From Hyphomicrobiales bacterium (GTDB lineage Bacteria; Pseudomonadota; Alphaproteobacteria; Rhizobiales; Phreatobacteraceae), in NCBI GenBank assembly GCA_017304475.1, contig JAFKKV010000011.1, positions 310,001 through 374,000 of the forward strand: a stretch of 64,000 nucleotides of DNA, in the 5' to 3' direction. The notes beneath the pieces are model-generated. The model saw only the letters and a program-made list of their open reading frames with translations, did no database searches and was not told the DNA's origin. The position numbers and the translations under genes are program-made. Positions 42,454 through 50,769 of the stretch are shown here, piece by piece (the first letter of the stretch is position 1; each line of letters opens with the position of its first letter).

Positions 42454-43788
42454 GTGCCGATCCAGATGTCGTCGATCCACACCTTGCCGAACGAGACTTC
42501 TCCCGCGCTGAACGCCACCGATGCCGTCCCGGGCATCGACCAGCTGATGCTGGCGATCGGCGCCGAGGCGAAGGCCGCCGCGCGGCTGCTGGCGCTGGCC
42601 TCGGCCGAACGCAAGAATGCCGCGCTGGACGCCATCGCCAAGGCGATCCGCGCGCAGGCGGGGCAGATTCTCGCAGCCAATGCCGACGACCTCGCCGATG
42701 CGCGCCGCGAGGGGCTGGCCGCCTCCTTCATCGACCGCTTGACCCTGACGCCCGCCCGCATCGAGGCCATGGCTGTCGGCGTCGGGGTGGTCCGCGACCT
42801 CGCCGACCCCGTGGGCGCGGTGATCGCCGAATGGGACCGGCCGAACGGCCTGCATTTCGAGCGTGTCCGGGCGCCTCTCGGCGTCATCGGCGTGATCTAT
42901 GAGAGCCGGCCGAACGTCACGGTCGATGCCGGCGTGCTCTGCCTGAAGGCCGGCAATGCGGTGATCCTGCGCGGCGGCTCGGACAGTTTCCGCTCGTCGC
43001 GCGCCATTCATGCCGCGATCGTCGCCGGCCTGGAGGCCTCCGGCCTGCCGGCCGCGGCCGTCTCGCTCGTGCCGACCCGTGACCGTTCGGCCGTGGGTAT
43101 GATGTTGCAGGGCCTGGGCGGAACCGTCGACGTTATCGTGCCGCGCGGCGGCAAGAGCCTGGTCGCGCGCGTCCAGGCCGAGGCGCGTGTGCCGGTCTTT
43201 GCCCATCTCGACGGCAATTGTCATGTCTATGTCCATGCAGGCGCCGATCTCGCCATGGCCGAGGCGATCCTGGTCAATGCCAAGATGCGCCGCACCGGCG
43301 TCTGCGGCGCGGCCGAGACGCTGCTGGTCGACGAGGCCGTGGCTGGCAGCCACCTGAAGCCGCTGGTGACCGCGCTTCTTGACGCCGGTTGCGCCGTGCG
43401 CGGCGACAGCCTGACCCGGCTGGTCGATCCGCGCGTCACCGCCGCATCGGAAGAGGACTGGGGCACCGAATTTCTCGACGCGATCATCGCCGTCAAGGTC
43501 GTCGCCGGCCTCGATGACGCGATCGCCCATATCGCGCGCTACGGCTCGCACCATACCGACGCCATCGTCACCGCCGATGCCGCCGCCGCCGAACGGTTCA
43601 TGGCGGAGGTCGACAGCGCCATCGTGCTGCACAACGCCTCGACCCAGTTCGCCGATGGCGGCGAATTCGGCTTCGGCGCGGAGATCGGCATTGCCACCGG
43701 CAAGATGCACGCGCGCGGCCCGGTCGGCGTCGAGCAGCTGACCTCGTTCAAATATCGCGTGCGCGGCAGCGGACAGCTGCGTCCGTGA
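42454..43788 (+). CDS. proA: Glutamate-5-semialdehyde dehydrogenase (gamma-glutamyl phosphate reductase)
   Basis: A 444-residue enzyme of proline synthesis that reduces glutamyl 5-phosphate with NADPH. Family blocks are [44 protein letters not shown] and the catalytic Cys284 in [13 protein letters not shown]; the end [29 protein letters not shown] is typical. The start is either this GTG (GGAG 10 nt upstream) or the ATG four codons later. proB is not in the window. Its stop overlaps the nadD start as GTGA. Confidence 0.95.
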   Translation: MPIQMSSIHTLPNETSPALNATDAVPGIDQLMLAIGAEAKAAARLLALASAERKNAALDAIAKAIRAQAGQILAANADDLADARREGLAASFIDRLTLTPARIEAMAVGVGVVRDLADPVGAVIAEWDRPNGLHFERVRAPLGVIGVIYESRPNVTVDAGVLCLKAGNAVILRGGSDSFRSSRAIHAAIVAGLEASGLPAAAVSLVPTRDRSAVGMMLQGLGGTVDVIVPRGGKSLVARVQAEARVPVFAHLDGNCHVYVHAGADLAMAEAILVNAKMRRTGVCGAAETLLVDEAVAGSHLKPLVTALLDAGCAVRGDSLTRLVDPRVTAASEEDWGTEFLDAIIAVKVVAGLDDAIAHIARYGSHHTDAIVTADAAAAERFMAEVDSAIVLHNASTQFADGGEFGFGAEIGIATGKMHARGPVGVEQLTSFKYRVRGSGQLRP

Positions 43789-44441
43789 GGCCACTGGGGG
43801 CCCGCATCGCGCCGCGCCTCAGGCGCGGCGACGCACGCCTCGTCCTGCCGCCGCACGCGGCCGGCATGCGCATCGGCCTGTTCGGCGGTTCGTTCAATCC
43901 GCCGCACGAGGCGCATCGCCTGGTCGCGCTGACGGCCCTGAAGCGGCTGGGACTGGACGCGGTCTGGTGGCTGGTGACGCCGGGAAATCCGCTCAAGGCC
44001 CGCAATGGGCTGGCGCCGCTGGACGAACGCATGGCGGCGGCCCGGCAGCTGGCGGCGCATCCGGCAATCCATGTCAGCGGCATCGAGGCCGGGCTGGGCA
44101 CCCGTTTCACCTTCGATACGATCGCCGCGCTGAAGGCCCGCTGTCCCGCGGTCCGGTTCGTCTGGATCATGGGCGCCGACAATCTCAGCCAGTTTCACCG
44201 CTGGCAGAACTGGCGCGGCATTGCCGGCCTGCTGCCGATCGCGGTGGTCGACCGGCCGGGCGCCGGCCTGCGCGCGGCGGCAGGCGTCGCCGCCACCGCG
44301 CTTGGCCGCTACCGGATGAACGAGACCGACGGTCTGCTCTTGCCCTTCGCGCGTCCCCCGGCCTGGATTTTCCTGCACGGGCTGAAGTCGCCGCTCTCCT
44401 CCACGGCGATCCGGGCGCGCAACGGCAATCATTCAAATTGA
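43785..44441 (+). CDS. nadD: Nicotinate-nucleotide adenylyltransferase
   Basis: A 218-residue nucleotidyltransferase that makes deamido-NAD. The catalytic block [14 protein letters not shown] includes the (H/T)xxH pair, with [11 protein letters not shown] and [10 protein letters not shown] next and LSSTAIRAR as the ISSTxIR motif near the end. It is read from a GTG overlapping proA; an ATG 27 codons later (MRIGLFGG) would give a minimal enzyme, but homologues of this group often have the N-terminal extension. The usual following genes (rsfS, rlmH) are absent. Confidence 0.93.
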   Translation: MRPLGARIAPRLRRGDARLVLPPHAAGMRIGLFGGSFNPPHEAHRLVALTALKRLGLDAVWWLVTPGNPLKARNGLAPLDERMAAARQLAAHPAIHVSGIEAGLGTRFTFDTIAALKARCPAVRFVWIMGADNLSQFHRWQNWRGIAGLLPIAVVDRPGAGLRAAAGVAATALGRYRMNETDGLLLPFARPPAWIFLHGLKSPLSSTAIRARNGNHSN

Positions 44442-44447
44442 TTCTAT

Positions 44448-44459
44448 CCGTTTAAACGG
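44448..44459. promoter_or_regulatory. 12-bp perfect palindrome ahead of the response regulator
   Basis: CCGTTTAAACGG lies 6 bp after the nadD stop and about 60 bp before the response-regulator ATG, in an AT-rich patch. It may be an operator or part of a promoter; no matching regulator is known to me. Confidence 0.35.
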
Positions 44460-44517
44460 CGTTCAAAGTTGCCTGCCTATGGTGCCCTCGCTGAGTGCAA
44501 GCATTGGGGCACGCGGG

Positions 44518-45042
44518 ATGAACGGTCTGATGTCGAAAAAGGTCGAGCAGCTCTTGTCGAGCGTCGATGTCCTGGTGGTCGATGACAACCAGTTCATGCG
44601 CAAGGTGGTGCGCAACATCCTCAACAATATCGGCATCAAGACCGTCCACGAGGCGGCCGATGGGCTGGCGGGGCTGGAATATATTCGCCTCCATGCGCCC
44701 GACATCGTCATTCTCGATTGGGAAATGCCGATGCTGAACGGCGCCGAGATGTTGCGCATCGTGCGCAATCCGGCGACCTTCCCGATGCCCGACGTGCCGA
44801 TCATCATGCTGACCTCGCATCTCGAGCGCTGGCGTGTGGTCGAGGCCAACCGGCTCGGCGTGCACGAATTCGTCGCCAAGCCCATTTCCGGCAGGGCTCT
44901 GCTCGAGCGCATCGTCTCGATCATCGCCCGGCCGCGGCCGATGGTCCATCTCGACGGCTATTATGGACCGGAGCCCCGCAAGCTGGTGGTCGAGCCGCGG
45001 CTGCGGATCCGCAAGATGCCGGAAGCCGCCAACAGCGCCTGA
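44518..45042 (+). CDS. Single-domain response regulator (CheY-like receiver)
   Basis: A protein of about 174 residues with one receiver domain and a tail of about 40 residues without a recognisable output domain. VLVVDDNQFMRKVV holds the acidic pair, Asp67 in VILDWEMPMLNG is the phosphorylation site, then MLTSH and the Lys in FVAKPIS. The tail is basic (PEPRKLVVEPRLRIRKMP). An ATG four codons later is an alternative start. No kinase gene is nearby, so its partner is elsewhere; it could act as a phosphorelay element or by protein contact. Confidence 0.88.
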   Translation: MNGLMSKKVEQLLSSVDVLVVDDNQFMRKVVRNILNNIGIKTVHEAADGLAGLEYIRLHAPDIVILDWEMPMLNGAEMLRIVRNPATFPMPDVPIIMLTSHLERWRVVEANRLGVHEFVAKPISGRALLERIVSIIARPRPMVHLDGYYGPEPRKLVVEPRLRIRKMPEAANSA

Positions 45043-45175
45043 GGCAATTGCCGAGCCCTTGTGAGAGATCCGGGCTATCGCCGCTGCGCCGCTGCCGTGG
45101 GCGTTTGATTGGATCGGCGCGGATCCCGACCCGCCCGGCTCCGGCTGGACCGCTTTCATGAGCCGTCGGGCCGAA

Positions 45176-45210
45176 GTCGTGGATGGCCGGGACAAGCCCG
45201 GCCAAGACGA
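45176..45210 (+). repeat. REP-like palindromic element, copy A
   Basis: The element begins GTCGTGGA and folds through TGGCCGGG and CCCGGCCA around ACAAG. It matches copy B (opposite strand) at 31 of 35 positions, and two of the four differences are a compensating pair in the stem. Confidence 0.75.
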
Positions 45211-45303
45211 GCATTGCCTTGGAGCGATGGGCGCCGGGTCGACGGGGTGCAGGAGATGCGCCAGAGAACGGTCCGGATGGCCCTCACGCGGTGAGCTCAC
45301 ACA

Positions 45304-45338
45304 TCGTCCTGCCCGGGCTTGCCCCGGGCATCCACGAC
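45304..45338 (-). repeat. REP-like palindromic element, copy B (inverted)
   Basis: Read on the minus strand it begins GTCGTGGA, with stem TGCCCGGG and CCCGGGCA around GCAAG. Head-to-head with copy A, 93 bp apart, it resembles a BIME-type pair of repetitive extragenic palindromes. Confidence 0.75.
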
Positions 45339-45492
45339 GTGTCTCCATCACAATCAGCCCGTCGTGATCAGTGTACGATGGTCCTCGCGCGAGCCGCGAC
45401 CGTGTCGCGCGGCCCGCATGCACGGCCGGGCTTTGCTCCGGCCCGAGAACATGCTTTCCTTCGACTTTATAGTCGTTCTAAGGAATGCCGTC

Positions 45493-46011
45493 ATGGCCGA
45501 TACCAAGCCCGCCGACACCAAGGCCGCCGCCCATCCCCAGGGGCTCTCGATGATCGAGAAGCGCCGGATCGAGGCGGAAATCCTCAAGCATGTCTATGAC
45601 GAGCTGACGGCGAGCCAGGGCGTCGAGGTGGCCAAGCGCACCATTGGCGAGGCTGTCCGCCGCTCGGCGGTGGAACAGGCGGAGCGTTTCGCCGCCCAGT
45701 CGCCGGAGGGCACCTCGCTGCAGGCCTTCATCGACATGCAGGCCTTGTGGACCCAGGGCGGGGCGCTGGAGATCGAGGTCGTCGGGCAGACGCCCGACAC
45801 CTATTCCTTCAACGTCACGCGCTGCCGCTATTCGGAAATGTACAAGGACATGGGGCTGGGTGAGATCGGCCACCTCTTGTCATGCCAGCGCGACGGCACC
45901 TTCTGCGAAGGCTATGACAAGAAGCTGAAGCTCGACCGCAGCCAGACCATCATGCAGGGCGCCAGCCACTGCGATTTCCGCTTCCGCTACGAGGGCAACA
46001 AGCCCGGCTGA
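45493..46011 (+). CDS. L-2-amino-thiazoline-4-carboxylic acid hydrolase family protein
   Basis: A 172-residue protein resembling the ATC-hydrolase domain family: SMIEKRRIEAEILKHVYDEL at the start, RCRYSEMYKDMGLGEIGHLLSCQRDGTFCEGYD in the core (short blocks RCRYSEMY, LLSCQRD), and a final GASHCDFRFR. Cys and His residues in the last block are conserved in this family. The founding reaction opens a thiazoline ring on the way to cysteine, but many members have unknown roles and no other cysteine genes are here. The start has AAGGA 8 nt upstream. Confidence 0.78.
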   Translation: MADTKPADTKAAAHPQGLSMIEKRRIEAEILKHVYDELTASQGVEVAKRTIGEAVRRSAVEQAERFAAQSPEGTSLQAFIDMQALWTQGGALEIEVVGQTPDTYSFNVTRCRYSEMYKDMGLGEIGHLLSCQRDGTFCEGYDKKLKLDRSQTIMQGASHCDFRFRYEGNKPG

Positions 46012-46524
46012 TCACGCCGGCAGCTTGCCGACATAGTCGCGCTTGCCGATCTCCACGCCGTTCTCGCGCAGGATGGCGTAGGCCATGGTGACGTGGAAAT
46101 AGAAGTTCGGCAGCGCCATATGGGCGAGATAGGCCTTGCCCTTGAAGGTCATCGGCTGGCCGGCGATGGTGATCGTCAGGTCCTTGTCGGCGGCCGCGTC
46201 GATCTCCGCCTTGTCGAGCCCGCTGACGAAGCCGATGGTCTTGGAGATCCGTTCCTTCAGCTCGGAAACGCTGGTCTCGACATCCGGGAATTTCGGCGGC
46301 TCGATGCCGACGAGCCGCGAGCACGGGCCCTTGGCGAAATCGGTGGCGAGCTGGACCTGGCGGACGAGCGGGAACATGTCGGGCGCCAGCCGGCTGTCGA
46401 GCAGCACTTTCGGATCGACCTTTTTCGCCTCGGCGAAGGCGACCGCCTTGTCGAGCAGGCCGGACAGGCTGGTCAGCATCTGCACGAAGATCGGCACGGA
46501 CAGGTCGGAGAGCGCGGTGGCCAT
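46012..46524 (-). CDS. DUF1993 family protein
   Basis: A 170-residue helical protein. VPIFVQMLTSLSGLLDKA at the start, RLAPDMFPLVRQVQLATDFAKG in the middle and LPNFYFHVTMAYAILRENGVEIGKRDYVG at the end (in short blocks) match DUF1993, a DinB-like four-helix family of unknown function. A His in the last block could bind metal as in DinB proteins. Its stop directly abuts the stop of the convergent ATC-hydrolase-like gene. Confidence 0.85.
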   Translation of the reverse strand: MATALSDLSVPIFVQMLTSLSGLLDKAVAFAEAKKVDPKVLLDSRLAPDMFPLVRQVQLATDFAKGPCSRLVGIEPPKFPDVETSVSELKERISKTIGFVSGLDKAEIDAAADKDLTITIAGQPMTFKGKAYLAHMALPNFYFHVTMAYAILRENGVEIGKRDYVGKLPA

Positions 46525-46664
46525 GAGTGATGTCCCTAGAAGACCGGGGGCCCGGGAAACCAGGCGCCGGAGAATCGGGTGCTACGGACCGTCCGTGCCC
46601 CGCAGAAATTTACTCCGACGCCGCCGCCCGCGCCAAGACGCGATCGAGCCGCTATAAGGAGCGC

Positions 46665-47837
46665 ATGCCAGCCGCGATTCCCCGTTTCGCCGATCAATCC
46701 GCGCCGGTCCAGGGCCGCGTGACGCGGGTCGGGCTGTCGCGTTTCCGCAGCTATGCGGCGGCCCAGATCGCCCCCGATGCGGCGCTGGTCGGCCTGGTCG
46801 GGCCGAACGGCGCCGGCAAGACCAATGTGCTGGAGGCCCTGTCGCTCTTGACCCCGGGCCGGGGTTTGCGGCGGGCGACGCTCGGCGAGATCGCTTTCGA
46901 CCAGGGCGACGGCGGCTGGGCAATCAATGCGACCGTCGAGGGCGCCTATGGCGAAGCGGTGCTGGGCACCGGCATCGAGGCGGGCGACGTCGAGGCCCGG
47001 TCGCGGCTCTGCCGCATCGACCGCGTGCCGGTCGGTTCGGCCGCGGCCTTCGCCGAACATGTCCGCGTGGTCTGGCTGACGCCGGCCATGGACGGCCTGT
47101 TTCTCGGGTCGGGCGGCGAGCGCCGCCGCTTCCTCGACCGGCTCGTCCTGGCGGTCGACGCCGAACATGGCAGCCGCGTCAATGCGCTGGAACGGTCGCT
47201 GCGCGCGCGCAACCGCCTGCTCGAGGACATGGCGCCGGATCCGGCCTGGCTCGACGCGGTGGAGCATGAGACCGCCGAGCTGGCGGTGGCGGTGGCCGCC
47301 GCGCGCGCCGAGACGGTGCACCGGCTCGCTGGCCTCATCGAGGCGACCAAGGATCCGGCCTCGCCCTTCCCTTGGGCGGGGCTGGCGCTGGACGGTGCGC
47401 TCGAAGCAGCCGTCCTCACCCGTCCGGCCGTCGAGGTCGAGGATGATTATCGCATGGTGCTGCGCGATATCAGGTCGCGCGACCGCGCCGCCGGGCGCAC
47501 CACCCAGGGGCCGCATCTGACCGATCTGCTGGCGGTTCACGGCCCGTCCGGCGCGCCGGCCGAGCGCTGTTCGACCGGCCAGCAGAAGGCGCTTCTCGTC
47601 GGGCTGGTGCTGGCCCATGCCCGCCTGGTCGCCGAGATGGCGGGCTTCACGCCGATCGTGCTGCTCGACGAAGTGGCCGCCCATCTCGATCCCGAACGGC
47701 GGGCGGCGCTCTATGACGGGCTCGAGACGCTCGGGGCCCAGGTCTGGATGACCGGCGCGGACCCGGCGGCTTTCGAAGCCTTGCGGAGCCGCGCCGACCT
47801 GTTCGCCGTAACGCCCGGGACGATCGCCCGGGCGTGA
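46665..47837 (+). CDS. recF: DNA replication/repair protein RecF
   Basis: A 390-residue SMC-like ATPase that helps load RecA at gaps. Walker A is GPNGAGKTN (about residues 45-53), the signature is CSTGQQKALL and Walker B is IVLLDEVAAHLD; FLDRLV and TQGPHLTDLL are family blocks. The start with AAGGAG is chosen, though the spacing is only 3 nt. recF stands alone here, not beside dnaN, as is usual in Hyphomicrobiales. The stop codon lies in a 24-bp tandem repeat. Confidence 0.93.
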   Translation: MPAAIPRFADQSAPVQGRVTRVGLSRFRSYAAAQIAPDAALVGLVGPNGAGKTNVLEALSLLTPGRGLRRATLGEIAFDQGDGGWAINATVEGAYGEAVLGTGIEAGDVEARSRLCRIDRVPVGSAAAFAEHVRVVWLTPAMDGLFLGSGGERRRFLDRLVLAVDAEHGSRVNALERSLRARNRLLEDMAPDPAWLDAVEHETAELAVAVAAARAETVHRLAGLIEATKDPASPFPWAGLALDGALEAAVLTRPAVEVEDDYRMVLRDIRSRDRAAGRTTQGPHLTDLLAVHGPSGAPAERCSTGQQKALLVGLVLAHARLVAEMAGFTPIVLLDEVAAHLDPERRAALYDGLETLGAQVWMTGADPAAFEALRSRADLFAVTPGTIARA

Positions 47838-47887
47838 GCCTTCCGAACGCCCCGGGCGTGAGCCTTCGAACGGCCCGGCGTCAGCCT
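47827..47887. repeat. 24-bp tandem repeat at the recF/terC junction (about 2.6 copies)
   Basis: CCCGGGCGTGAGCCTTCC begins copy 1 (47827-47850) and CCCGGGCGTGAGCCTTCG copy 2 (47851-47874); a shortened third copy, CCGGCGTCAGCCT, reaches the terC stop. The recF stop TGA is within copy 1. Confidence 0.8.
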
Positions 47888-48618
47888 CAGGCCGCCTTGG
47901 CGCCGGCTTTCGGCCGGCGCAGGAAGGCGGCGAGCAGAACCACGCCGACCGCGCCGCCGATCGCCGCGATATAGTGCGGCAGGCCGCTGGCCTTGAGGCC
48001 GATCGCCGGGTTCGGATCGAGCTGGACCAGATTCGGCCCCCAGGCGGCGAGCTGCTTGAGCACCAGCGGGTCGTTGACCATCATGTCGCCGGCGATCCAG
48101 CCGAGCAGGGCGGCACCGGCCCAGACGACGATCGGGAAGCGCTCGATGATCGCCAGCACCATGCCCGAGCCCGCGATGATCAGCGGAATGGTCAGGGCGA
48201 GGCCGAAGACGAACAGCCAGACATTGCCATGCGAGGCGGCGGCGATGGCCAGCACGTTGTCGAGGCTCATCACCGCGTCGGCGATGGCGACGGTGCGGAC
48301 CGCCTTCCAGAGATTGTCGGTCTCCTCGACCTCGCCATGGGCGCCGCTGCCGTCATCGGAGGCGAGCTTGATCGCGACCCAGAGCAGCAGGACGCCGCCG
48401 ACCAGCTTCAACAGCGGGATGGCCAGGAGATAGGTGATGATCAGCGCGAACAGGATGCGCAGGCCGACCGCCGCGCCGGCACCCAGCAGGATGCCCATCT
48501 TGCGCTGCTTTTCAGGCAGGCCCCGGCAGGCGAGGGCGATCACGACGGCATTGTCGCCGGACAGAAGGAGGTCGATCCAGATGATCTGGAGAAGGCCGAT
48601 CCAGAAATTGCTGTCCAT
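47887..48618 (-). CDS. TerC family membrane protein (YjbE-like putative metal transporter), copy 1
   Basis: A 243-residue protein with about seven helices. The two TerC hallmarks are LLLSGDNAVVIALACRGLP near the start and VMSLDNVLAIAAASHGN in the middle, each with membrane-embedded acidic residues. TerC proteins export manganese or other divalent metals. It is about 118 bp from a same-strand paralogue, an evident tandem duplication with a longer C-terminal part here. Confidence 0.92.
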   Translation of the reverse strand: MDSNFWIGLLQIIWIDLLLSGDNAVVIALACRGLPEKQRKMGILLGAGAAVGLRILFALIITYLLAIPLLKLVGGVLLLWVAIKLASDDGSGAHGEVEETDNLWKAVRTVAIADAVMSLDNVLAIAAASHGNVWLFVFGLALTIPLIIAGSGMVLAIIERFPIVVWAGAALLGWIAGDMMVNDPLVLKQLAAWGPNLVQLDPNPAIGLKASGLPHYIAAIGGAVGVVLLAAFLRRPKAGAKAA

Positions 48619-48735
48619 TGCGGGTCCCGTTTCTACCGGCGCTGCTCATCATGCAGCGCACCAATTGAAACGGCGACATAGTACGTAGTTGGACTTACGC
48701 CAGGGGGGCATGTCGATTTTTGTCGGGCGTGGCGC

Positions 48736-49419
48736 TCAGGCCGCAGCCTGAGCCTCCCGACGCTTCATCAGATAGGCGATGGCGACCACCAGGACCGCGC
48801 CGACGATCTCCGCCGGCAATTCGAGGCGATGGGCGAACTCGCTGCCCAGGAACTTGATGGTCATGGGATCGTGCAGGATCATGTCGCCGGCGAGCCAGCC
48901 GAGCAGCGCGGCGCCGGCCCAGATCAGGATCGGCAGCTTTTCCAGAAGCTTCATGATGATCGAGGCGCCCGCGACGATCAGCGGGATCGAGATGACCAGG
49001 CCGAGGATCAGCATGGTCGTATTGTCCTTGGCCACGGCGGCGATCGCCAGCACGTTGTCGAGGCTCATCACCGCGTCGGCGATGGCGACCGTCCGGACCG
49101 CGTACCAGAGCTGGTCGGAGGCCTGGATCTCGTCGTCGCCATGGCCGTCGTCGGTGATCAGCTTCACCGCGATCCACAGGAGCAGCACCCCGCCGATCAG
49201 GCGCAGGAACGGCATGTCGAGCAGGCTGGCGACGAACAGCGTGAAGACCACGCGCAAGAGGATGGCGACGCCCGCACCCAACACCATGCCGATCAGCCGC
49301 TGGCGCTCCGGCAGCGCCCGGCAGGCCAGCGCGATCACCACGGCATTGTCACCGGACAGAATGATGTTGATCCAGATGACCTGGATGATGCCGACAAGGC
49401 TCAGCGAGCTGAAGTCCAT
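48736..49419 (-). CDS. TerC family membrane protein, copy 2
   Basis: A 227-residue paralogue. IILSGDNAVVIALACRALPERQR and VMSLDNVLAIAAVAKDN mark the two halves, and GAALLGWLAGDMILHDP matches copy 1 (GWIAGDMMVNDP). Likely a metal exporter. It is upstream of copy 1 on the minus strand; the 117-bp gap suggests copy 1 may have its own promoter. I looked for a yybP-ykoY manganese riboswitch upstream of both and did not see one. Confidence 0.92.
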   Translation of the reverse strand: MDFSSLSLVGIIQVIWINIILSGDNAVVIALACRALPERQRLIGMVLGAGVAILLRVVFTLFVASLLDMPFLRLIGGVLLLWIAVKLITDDGHGDDEIQASDQLWYAVRTVAIADAVMSLDNVLAIAAVAKDNTTMLILGLVISIPLIVAGASIIMKLLEKLPILIWAGAALLGWLAGDMILHDPMTIKFLGSEFAHRLELPAEIVGAVLVVAIAYLMKRREAQAAA

Positions 49420-49513
49420 CGCGGTGCGGCCCTTGGGTTTGCTTTGGGAGTGTTTTTGGGAGCGATTTTGACGGGAATTTCGGCGCGCACCCTAAGGTTC
49501 GCGGCTTTGTGCC

Positions 49514-49538
49514 GATATTAGTGGTTTTGCGTAATATC
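49514..49538. promoter_or_regulatory. 7-bp dyad upstream of the terC pair
   Basis: GATATTA (49514-49520) and TAATATC (49532-49538) are perfect inverted repeats with an 11-bp centre. The element lies about 95 bp before terC copy 2 and just after the convergent end of the dehydrogenase gene, in a locally AT-rich patch. Possible operator. Confidence 0.4.
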
Positions 49539-49589
49539 CGTAGTTTCTCATAGGACGACGGCCGGCTCGCGGCCGTCGTCCCCGGCCGC

Positions 49590-50666
49590 TCAGCCGATGG
49601 CGTCGGCGATTGCCTGTCCGCAGGCCACCGTATTGGCTTTGCCGCCGAGATCGCCGGTGCGGTATTCGGCCTTGGCCAACACCTCTTCGATGGCGCGCAC
49701 GATGGCCGCCGCCGCTTCGGCTTCGCCGAGATGATCGAGCATCATGGCCGCCGACCAGATCTGTCCGACCGGATTGGCGATGCCCCGGCCGGCGATGTCG
49801 GGTGCCGAACCGTGCACCGGCTCGAACAGCGAGGGGAATTTGCGATCCGGATTGATATTGCCTGAGGGCGCGATGCCGATGGTGCCGGTGCAGGCCGGGC
49901 CGAGATCCGACAGGATGTCGCCGAACAGGTTGGAGGCGACGACCACGTCGAACTTGTCCGGGTTGAGCACGAAATGGGCCGTCAGGATGTCGATATGGTA
50001 CTGGTCGACGGTCACGGCCGGATAGGCCTTCTTCATCTCGGCCACCCGCTCGTCCCAATAGGGCATGGTGATCGCGATGCCGTTGGACTTGGTCGCGCTG
50101 GTCAGCTTCTTGCGCGGCCGGCGCATGGCGAGGTCAAAGGCATATTTCAGGATCCGGTCGACGCCGATGCGCGTCATGACGGTTTCCTGCACCACGAATT
50201 CGCGCTCGGTGCCGGGGAACATGCGCCCGCCGATCGAGGAATATTCGCCCTCGGTATTTTCGCGCACCACGAAGAAGTCGATGTCGCCGGGCTTGCGATT
50301 GGCCAGCGGCGCCGGCACGCCGGGCATCAGCTTGACCGGACGCAAATTGACATATTGGTCGAACTCGCGGCGCATCAGCAGCAGCGAGCCCCACAGCGAG
50401 ATATGGTCCGGAATCTTCTCCGGCAGGCCGACGGCGCCGAAGAAGATCGCGTCATGGCCGCCGATCCGGGTCTTCCAGTCCTCCGGCATCATCCGGCCGT
50501 GCTTCTCGTAATAGTCGTAGGACGAGAAGTCGAAATGATCGAGATCGACCGAGAACTTGTATTTCTTGGCGACCGCCTCGAGCACGCGCACGCCTTCCGG
50601 CATGACCTCCTTGCCGATGCCGTCGCCGGGAATGACGGCGAGCTTGTAGGTGTTCGAGCGGGCCAT
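49590..50666 (-). CDS. Tartrate/D-malate-type dehydrogenase (isopropylmalate dehydrogenase fold), copy 1
   Basis: A 358-residue beta-decarboxylating oxidoreductase. KLAVIPGDGIGKEVMPEG opens the family; FFVVRENTEGEYSSIGG, TSATKSNG with the catalytic Lys, SNLFGDILSDLGPACTGTIGIAPSGNIN with metal-binding Asp, and FEPVHGSAPDIAGRGIANP follow. The tartrate dehydrogenase/D-malate dehydrogenase group (TtuC/DmlA) uses NAD and Mn or Mg. GGAG lies before the ATG. Downstream of a paralogue with a 103-bp gap; probably the same transcript. Confidence 0.9.
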   Translation of the reverse strand: MARSNTYKLAVIPGDGIGKEVMPEGVRVLEAVAKKYKFSVDLDHFDFSSYDYYEKHGRMMPEDWKTRIGGHDAIFFGAVGLPEKIPDHISLWGSLLLMRREFDQYVNLRPVKLMPGVPAPLANRKPGDIDFFVVRENTEGEYSSIGGRMFPGTEREFVVQETVMTRIGVDRILKYAFDLAMRRPRKKLTSATKSNGIAITMPYWDERVAEMKKAYPAVTVDQYHIDILTAHFVLNPDKFDVVVASNLFGDILSDLGPACTGTIGIAPSGNINPDRKFPSLFEPVHGSAPDIAGRGIANPVGQIWSAAMMLDHLGEAEAAAAIVRAIEEVLAKAEYRTGDLGGKANTVACGQAIADAIG

Positions 50667-50769
50667 GGATGGTCTCCTCTGATCAGGCTGTGTCTGGGAT
50701 AGGCCCTGAGCGGCATGGCCGACAACCGTGTCCGACGGCATGCCGTCCATGAGCTCCGGGCAAGGCGTC

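Larger units (their letters stand above)
45043..45492. other. 450-bp gap with REP-like hairpins
   Basis: No gene. It holds two inverted copies of a 35-nt hairpin element (45176-45210 and 45304-45338) and a related stem-loop (GGCCGG with CCGGCC, 45424-45443). The final part carries the AAGGA site of the next gene. Confidence 0.7.

Noticed and set aside
45043..45492. CRISPR array or insertion sequence in the repeat-bearing gap
   Set aside because: Only two to three copies, in inverted orientation and unevenly spaced, with no transposase or cas genes and no flanking target duplication.
49420..49589. yybP-ykoY manganese riboswitch for the TerC genes
   Set aside because: I could not find its conserved loop sequences or paired stems; only a simple dyad is present.
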